From contig CM060198.1 of assembly GCA_030549335.1 (NCBI GenBank), forward strand, positions 59,163,453 through 59,227,452: 64,000 nt of DNA, in the 5' to 3' direction. The translations under genes and the position numbers were made by a program. Source of the stretch: Pontederia crassipes. Lineage: Eukaryota > Streptophyta > Magnoliopsida > Commelinales > Pontederiaceae. This document shows positions 58,543-64,000 of this stretch, piece by piece. Within the stretch, counting starts at the first letter, position 1; every line of letters begins with the position of its first letter. The notes below the pieces were generated by a model. That model had not been told where the DNA came from, did no database searches, and saw nothing but the letters and a program-made list of their open reading frames with translations.

Positions 58543-59020
58543 GTTTCCTCTGGGGTTGTAGCTGCAGATGATGAAGACGCCGCCATCGTTGTCGCAGACG
58601 ACGCGGGCGCAGCCGATGCTGGTCGAGACCGCCCAGACAACCTGCGTGTAGTGCCCGCACTGCAGCCCCGAAGCACAGGTGTTTCCGGTGTAGTCGTAGT
58701 ACTGCTGCTCGGAGACCCAATGCGCTTTTGGCCGTCCAGTCGCCCCCGGCGCCTCCCACGAAGAGGTTCTCCCCGTAGGGGCCGTTGGAGTGGACCATCT
58801 GGCAGTCGCCCATGTGACTGTTGGCGTAGTCTTTGGCGTAGGCTTCCAGGGTAACGTTCCATGACACTTCGCTGACGCCGACGGCGGCACGAACATCGTT
58901 GTGGGGGCTCACGTAGTCCTCGGGGGAGTTTTGCGCCATGGAGGTGCGGACGACGGACGATGCTGCCAGAATAATGGCACATATCATGGCGCCCAAGACA
59001 ACTCTAGAATCAGAACTCAT
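58543..59020 (-). pseudogene. PR-1 copy 5, pseudogene interrupted by a copia LTR
   Basis: Sister of copy 2, with a good start and signal peptide ([16 protein letters not shown], mature QNSPEDYV) and CAP features [19 protein letters not shown]. Just after KSA (about 58719) ten bases present in copy 2 are replaced by two, a net loss of eight, shifting the frame; the lost frame continues in register as [24 protein letters not shown] and CARVVCDND. The gene then stops abruptly within the CAPE1-type region at SYNPRGN, where the LTR begins (58542). The missing C-terminus was not found left of the copia relic. It is a dead host gene. Confidence 0.9.
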
Positions 59021-59660
59021 TTTTGGATCCTTTTCTTAGATCAATTAGTGCTCCTGAGTTTGAGTTGGAGAGATGTATGTGAGATCGCTTCGTTATTTAT
59101 ACATGTAAATGAACTTGAAGTCCACTCAAGTGGCAATTTATATTTCTTACAAATCAAAACAACTCTTACTTATCTTACTTAATTAGCACAAGTTGCTGTT
59201 GGTCCAGGAATGAAGACGTTATAATACGAGTTACAACCTTGTCATCTCCATCTTTTTTTTTAATTGTCACCTCCATCTTATCCCTCATACGGAATGCATA
59301 TGATGTTTAATTATTCTGTGGGTCAAGAGTTTGATATGCTTGACTCCCATCTATACGCTTGACATATATTATTTAATTTGAGCATGCTTCTTTTATATCC
59401 AAAGATCATTAGAGTCATCTAAAATCATCAAAACAATCACTCCACTAGCCAATTAAATAGATTTAGAAAAGTGCGTAGAAACAATTTACTTTCATTGGAC
59501 ATTAAACTTGCAATTGACCGTACTATTTGGATAAGTCAATTTTTAAAATTTAAAAGTCGTAATCAAGATGTAACCATTTTGATTTTTATCCTATAAAAGT
59601 AAGAATTATTACATTCCCTTATATACGTTGCGATGTGATGAATGTACTATAATGTAGTAC
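59021..59660. repeat. PR-1 module 5, proximal upstream flank
   Basis: Matches 36176-37120 of module 2 closely (GAGCATGCTT, CCACTAGCCAATTAAATAGA, TGTACTA...AATGTAGTA). The match stops at about 59660, where the LINE begins, and resumes after 63506. Confidence 0.8.
59092..59102 (-). promoter_or_regulatory. TATA box of the PR-1 copy 5 pseudogene
   Basis: GTATAAATAAC in the conserved GATCGCTT context, about 75-80 bases upstream of the former ATG. Confidence 0.55.
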
Positions 59661-62600
59661 CAGGCTTTGCATGCCATTGTTACCCACGAGGGCTCCTCAA
59701 TTTTTTTTATTATGTATTTAGGTCAGTACATCTCCTATAACAAGAAACTCTCTCTAGCATGAACTTATGAAATTTAACATAGATGACCTGCCTTGGGCCA
59801 TCGTTGGGGACATGAATTGTATTCTCAACCCTAAAGATAAAAGAGGAGGATTTGCTTATAAATTGACCAAATCAGTAAAGACATTTAGAAAATTGATATA
59901 TAGACAGGGGCTATTTGATCTGCCACTGGTTGGTACACAATTTACTTGGTGTAATAACAAATTGGGGGGGGGGGGGGGGCATGAATTCTTTGTCGTCTTA
60001 ATCGGCTACTTGTAAATCAAACATGGCTACTTCATCATCCTAACCTGAAGTTACAAACTCTACCTAGAGGCATTTTTGATCATGTTCCTTTATTATTATC
60101 TACCCAATGTATTAAGAGAAAACCTAAGACTTTCAAATATGAACACTTCTTATTTGAGTACCCTCAGGTCAAAAATATTGTCCAGGAGGCTTGGGAGCAA
60201 TGCCACAACTCTAACCTTTATACTATTATCCCAAAAGCTTTAAAGGAAATTAAACGTAAAACTCTCCACTGGAATAAGCATGACTTGTGTAGTCTTGAAA
60301 TTAAGACAGACACAACACAACAGAAGATTACACAACTTGAACTAAAAGATGCAAATAGTGGATTAACTCAGGATGAGTCTCTTAAGCTCAAGTCTTTATA
60401 CAATCAGCATGCTGCATACTTAAGACAAATCACCTTAAAATGGTGGAGTAAATCTAGAATAACATGGCTTAAGGATGGTGACAAGAATTCTAAATTTTTT
60501 CACCTAACCACATTGGTTAGGCAAAGAAAGAACCTTATTAATTCTATTGAAGACAATCAAAGTACACCCTTCACCACTGAAGGGGATATCCTAAGACTAT
60601 TCACTGAACTGAGCACTATACCAGGCTATGGTCTGATGACTTGCCACCTCCCCAAAATAGCATCAATTGGCCGAATCTTTCTAGATTAGATGACTCTTGG
60701 CTAGATTCCTTATCTGCCCCTATTACTGATATTGAAATCAAGAATTGCCTTTGGGCTATGCCTATCTGCAAAGCTCCTGGACCTGATGTTTACTACTGTG
60801 TTCTACAAGAATTATTGCCATATCATCGGACCTGATATAACTAAGCACATCCAATCCATTTTTCATAACTCACACATACCCGCATACCTAGTACATACCT
60901 CTCTGATCTTTATACCTAAAAAGAACACCCCAAAGAGAGTTACTGACTATAGACTAATTGCCTTATGTAATGTTCTATATAGACTCATTGCTAAAATTCT
61001 TGCTAATAGATTGAAACCTACTCTCCCCTCCCTTATTCACTCTGCCCAGGCTGCCAATGTGACTAACATATCCATACAAGATAATATTCTAATTGCCCAA
61101 AAGCTGGTACACAGTATGAGGAGGGGTAGGAGAAAACACATGCTCATTAAGATTGACCTTGAGAAGGCCTTTGATAGAATATCCTGGAATTTTATTCTAG
61201 AGATTATGCATAGAATGAATTTCCCACCAAGATTTAGGGAGTGGATCAAGATGTGCATCACTTCCCCTACTTTCTCTTGCTCCATAAATGGTCAGATGTC
61301 CCCGCCATTCAAAAATTACAAAGGCATTAGGCAGGGGGACCCTCTTTCACCTTACTTGTTTATTGTTATCAGACAACTCCTAACTGCTATGATTGATCAG
61401 GAGGTCTCTTTGGGCGTTCACAATTAACAACTTCTCACTCAGCCACTTACTTTTTTGCTGATGATGTGCTCATATCCATGGCTGCCACATCCTCTAACTG
61501 TAAGAGACTCTTACGCATCCTCAATCATTATGGGTCCCTCACAAACCAAAAAGTTAACTATGCCAAGTCTGAATTTTATCTACCAGAAAAATTTAACCAT
61601 AGAAGAAAAGAGAAACTGAAATCTATCCTGCATATGAATATGGGATCTTACCCCTTTACCTACCTTGGGATTCCCATATCAAACAAAAATCTTAGTATTA
61701 ATGAGCAATCATATATCAGTAATAAGGCTTCATCTAGACTTTCTGATTGGAAGATGAAGGTCTTAAACCAGGCTGGTCGTACTACACTCATTAAATTTGG
61801 CCTTGCCTCTTTGTTAAACTACTCCTTGGGCTCTATCAATGTGTCCCCTGGCATCATCTCCTTTCTTGAGAAAATGTCTAGAACCTTCTTATGGTCCAAT
61901 GACGGTAATAAGAGGGTCTCTCATCTCATTAATTGGGAAATTGTTCAGAATCCAAAAGTGAAGGTGGCCTGGGCATTAGAAAAATTGCATACATGAAATC
62001 CTCCCTCTTGGTTGGCAGAATTTTGAATAGTCTTAATAATCATGACAACATTTGGTGTCAATTAGTCAGGCACAAGTACCCTTTTACCCACCCCTGGTCA
62101 CTTACCACACATAATCTGCCTATGGCAGGTTCCTAGAAGATGATCTTATCTGCTATGAGTATCATTAAGTTGGGTCTCAAAAAACATATTGATACTGGTA
62201 ACAATATTGTTGTTATACATGACCCGTGAATTTTTTGCACTCCCCTGGCACTTAAACCTACTTATGTTAACATTTACTTTTCCCTGTATGATAGGAATGT
62301 ATCTGACCTAATTGTGAATAATGCATGGAATTATAATTTAATTTTGGATTCTTTTGACTTGGAATTAACTACTTTAATTCTTTCTATTCACTTGGGAACC
62401 TGACCCATTGGGTTTCCCAAGTGCTAAATCAGTGTATCAATTTTTACATAGGCCTGTGCCAGCTGCACCTGCTGGTAATGACTGGGTGGGGTGGAAGATG
62501 ATTTGGAAGATCCTTGTTCTTGAAAAAATTCATATATTTCTTTGGAAGCTTTCTCATTGTCATTTGCCCACAAAGGATAGAATTCTAAGGTTTAATTCCA

Positions 62601-63506
62601 CACATGATACTAATTGCCCACTTTGTAATCAAGCTTTGGAAACTTCTGTCCATCTATTCTTCTGCTGCCCTGCCAGCCTCCGACTATGGACTCTTGTCCA
62701 ACAAAACCTTCCAACAACCTTCACCCACCTATCTACTTGATCCTCAGGAAACTAGATTCTTGAGGGTGCCCATCTTCAAAAGGTTGCTAGACTTAAACTA
62801 CTCTCTTACATCTCTCACTACTTTTGGGGCATCTGGAAACTTAGAAACAACATCCTCTTCAACTCCACCTCATCCACCATATCTGTCGTGTGGTCTTGGG
62901 TGTAAGCAAATACTGAGGAATTTTTATAAATCCACTACCCTGAGGGTCCACCTGCTTGTGATCCTATCCGGATCAGATGGGAACCCCCACCTCCTGGTTG
63001 GATTTTACTCAACACCGATGGTTCATTTACTAGACCCGGGGAGGTGGGAGGAGCAGGCTACCTGCTCATATCATCTAATGGTACTTTCTTATGTGCAGGT
63101 GCTTCTCCCAGAAATTTTTACGCTGCTCTGGCTGTTGAGGCATGGGCGATGAGGCTGGGTGCCTTCAGATGTGCGGCATTGGGACACAGAAGAGTGATGT
63201 GCCAGGCTGATTCTTTGCTTCTGGTCTAGTACTTCTACAACCCTACGTTATGTCCATGGAGGATCAAGAATATCATATTTGATATCTTGCACGTCGCTGA
63301 TACCTTTCAGTCTTTTGTAGTCCGACATATTTCTAGACACTACAATAGTGTGACGGATTTCATTGCTAACTTTTGTAGACTCACACCATCACATGAGGAT
63401 GTCTTTTGGATGAATGAGCCCCCTCCGGACCTTCAAATCTTGTTGTATCAGGATAATTATATTTTTCAAAGGCAATAGCATCTGCTTTTCTTTTAAAAAA
63501 AATAAA
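59661..63506 (+). mobile_element. L1-type LINE (RT clade), 5'-truncated and decayed
   Basis: Parts of plant L1 ORF2 in order: C-terminal endonuclease (59.72-60.10 kb; LPWAIVGDMNCILNPKDKRG, FTWCNN), linker, reverse transcriptase (60.87-61.9 kb; FIPKKNTPKRVTDYRLIALC, KIDLEKAFDRISW, GIRQGDPLSPYLF, FADD at about 61450-61465), zf-RVT (62.41-62.72 kb; FLWKLSHCHLPTKDRI, CPLC...HLFFCCP) and RNase H (62.99-63.45 kb; LLNTDGSF, AEAWAMRLG-like). The 3' end is A-rich (63494-63506). ORF1 and the endonuclease start are absent. The frame is broken at least six times, including at a 16-G run near 59964-59979 and by stops near 60688, 61425, 61994 and 62135. No clear target duplication was found. It splits the PR-1 copy 5 upstream flank. 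Confidence 0.92.
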
Positions 63507-64000
63507 GAAAAAGTAAACAAATTGAAAGTGTTAGTTAGCACACTGATAGATCTAGTCGGAATGCTTTTAGTAGTCAGATCTGCATCCTTTGTCATTTTAA
63601 TTACCTCATCGATAGAGATGTCACCTTAATCAAACTGCCTTATGTTCCAGACGTGTAAGACTAAGGTGCATAGTTGCCTCATAGTTTCCAATATCTTAAA
63701 TATTCTTTGTGAACTAGTATTCAAGTATTCAAAGTATTATCAATTAAATATGTGAACATAATTTCATTAGCAATATTGCACCATTAAAATTATCACTTTT
63801 TGAGACTAAATTAGAACCAAGTGGCTCGCGAGAAAGAAATTAAGACATATCTTTAATTGAAATCTTGACTGTCTAGATGAGCAAAATCCAAGTGTATGTA
63901 ATATTTATCCCCTTAATAACTTAAGTGTGCTTTCCTGTTTCTTATCTATGTTCCTCTTAATTACTACATGAACTATTTATTACGTGATCAGACCAATTCT
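63507..64000. repeat. PR-1 module 5, distal upstream flank
   Basis: Resumes the match to 37366-38110 and 5350-5850 (GTTAGTTAGCACACTGAT, GTGGCTCGCGAGAAAGAAA, TAACTTAAGTGTGCTTTCCT). No gene. It continues past the window. Confidence 0.8.

Overview
The window looks like a flowering-plant nuclear genome: AT-rich intergenic DNA, GC-rich single-exon PR-1 genes, and plant-type transposable elements (Sirevirus-like Ty1/copia, CACTA, MULE, hAT MITE, Helitron and L1-type LINE). The contrast between GC-rich genes and AT-rich background hints at a monocot, but nothing here is decisive. No prokaryotic, organellar or CRISPR features were seen.

The host genes are five copies of one gene, a pathogenesis-related protein 1 (PR-1, CAP superfamily), all on the minus strand: copy 1 at 4.3-4.9 kb, copy 2 at 35.7-36.2 kb, copy A at 45.3-45.8 kb, copy B at 47.9-48.4 kb and copy 5 at 58.5-59.0 kb. 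Each lies in a duplicated module of gene plus 2 kb or more of flank. Copies 2 and 5 are sisters, and A and B are a recent tandem pair. Only copy A looks fully canonical. Copies 1 and B have lost the stop codon just after the C-terminal CAPE1-type peptide, copy 2 has lost one of six conserved cysteines, and copy 5 is a pseudogene cut by a copia LTR.

The spaces between copies are filled by mobile elements. 0-3.3 kb: two Helitron 3' ends and a gypsy-type solo LTR. 6.0-16.0 kb: a Sirevirus-like copia with both LTRs, 5-bp target duplication, repeated polypurine tracts and an extra env-position ORF. 16.5-17.0 kb: an hAT MITE. 17.1-24.1 kb: a MULE with long terminal inverted repeats, a decayed transposase and, on the opposite strand, an intact two-exon GRF zinc-finger gene; a 1.8-kb non-autonomous CACTA is nested in it. 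24.5-33.6 kb: a 9.1-kb CACTA with TNP2-like and TNPA-like genes. 34.7-35.5 kb: a GC-rich inverted-repeat element in the PR-1 copy 2 downstream flank. 38.3-43.5 kb: AT-rich DNA with Helitron-like termini. 46.0-46.6 kb: a copia 3' relic. 53.7-58.5 kb: a copia relic ending inside PR-1 copy 5. 59.7-63.5 kb: a 5'-truncated LINE in the copy 5 upstream region.

The most interesting points are the convergent GRF zinc-finger gene in the MULE, in a position like that of mudrB in maize MuDR; the PR-1 C-terminal tail created by a tandem-duplication breakpoint; and similar GC-rich 'GGATCCGG' arrays in three elements from at least two families.
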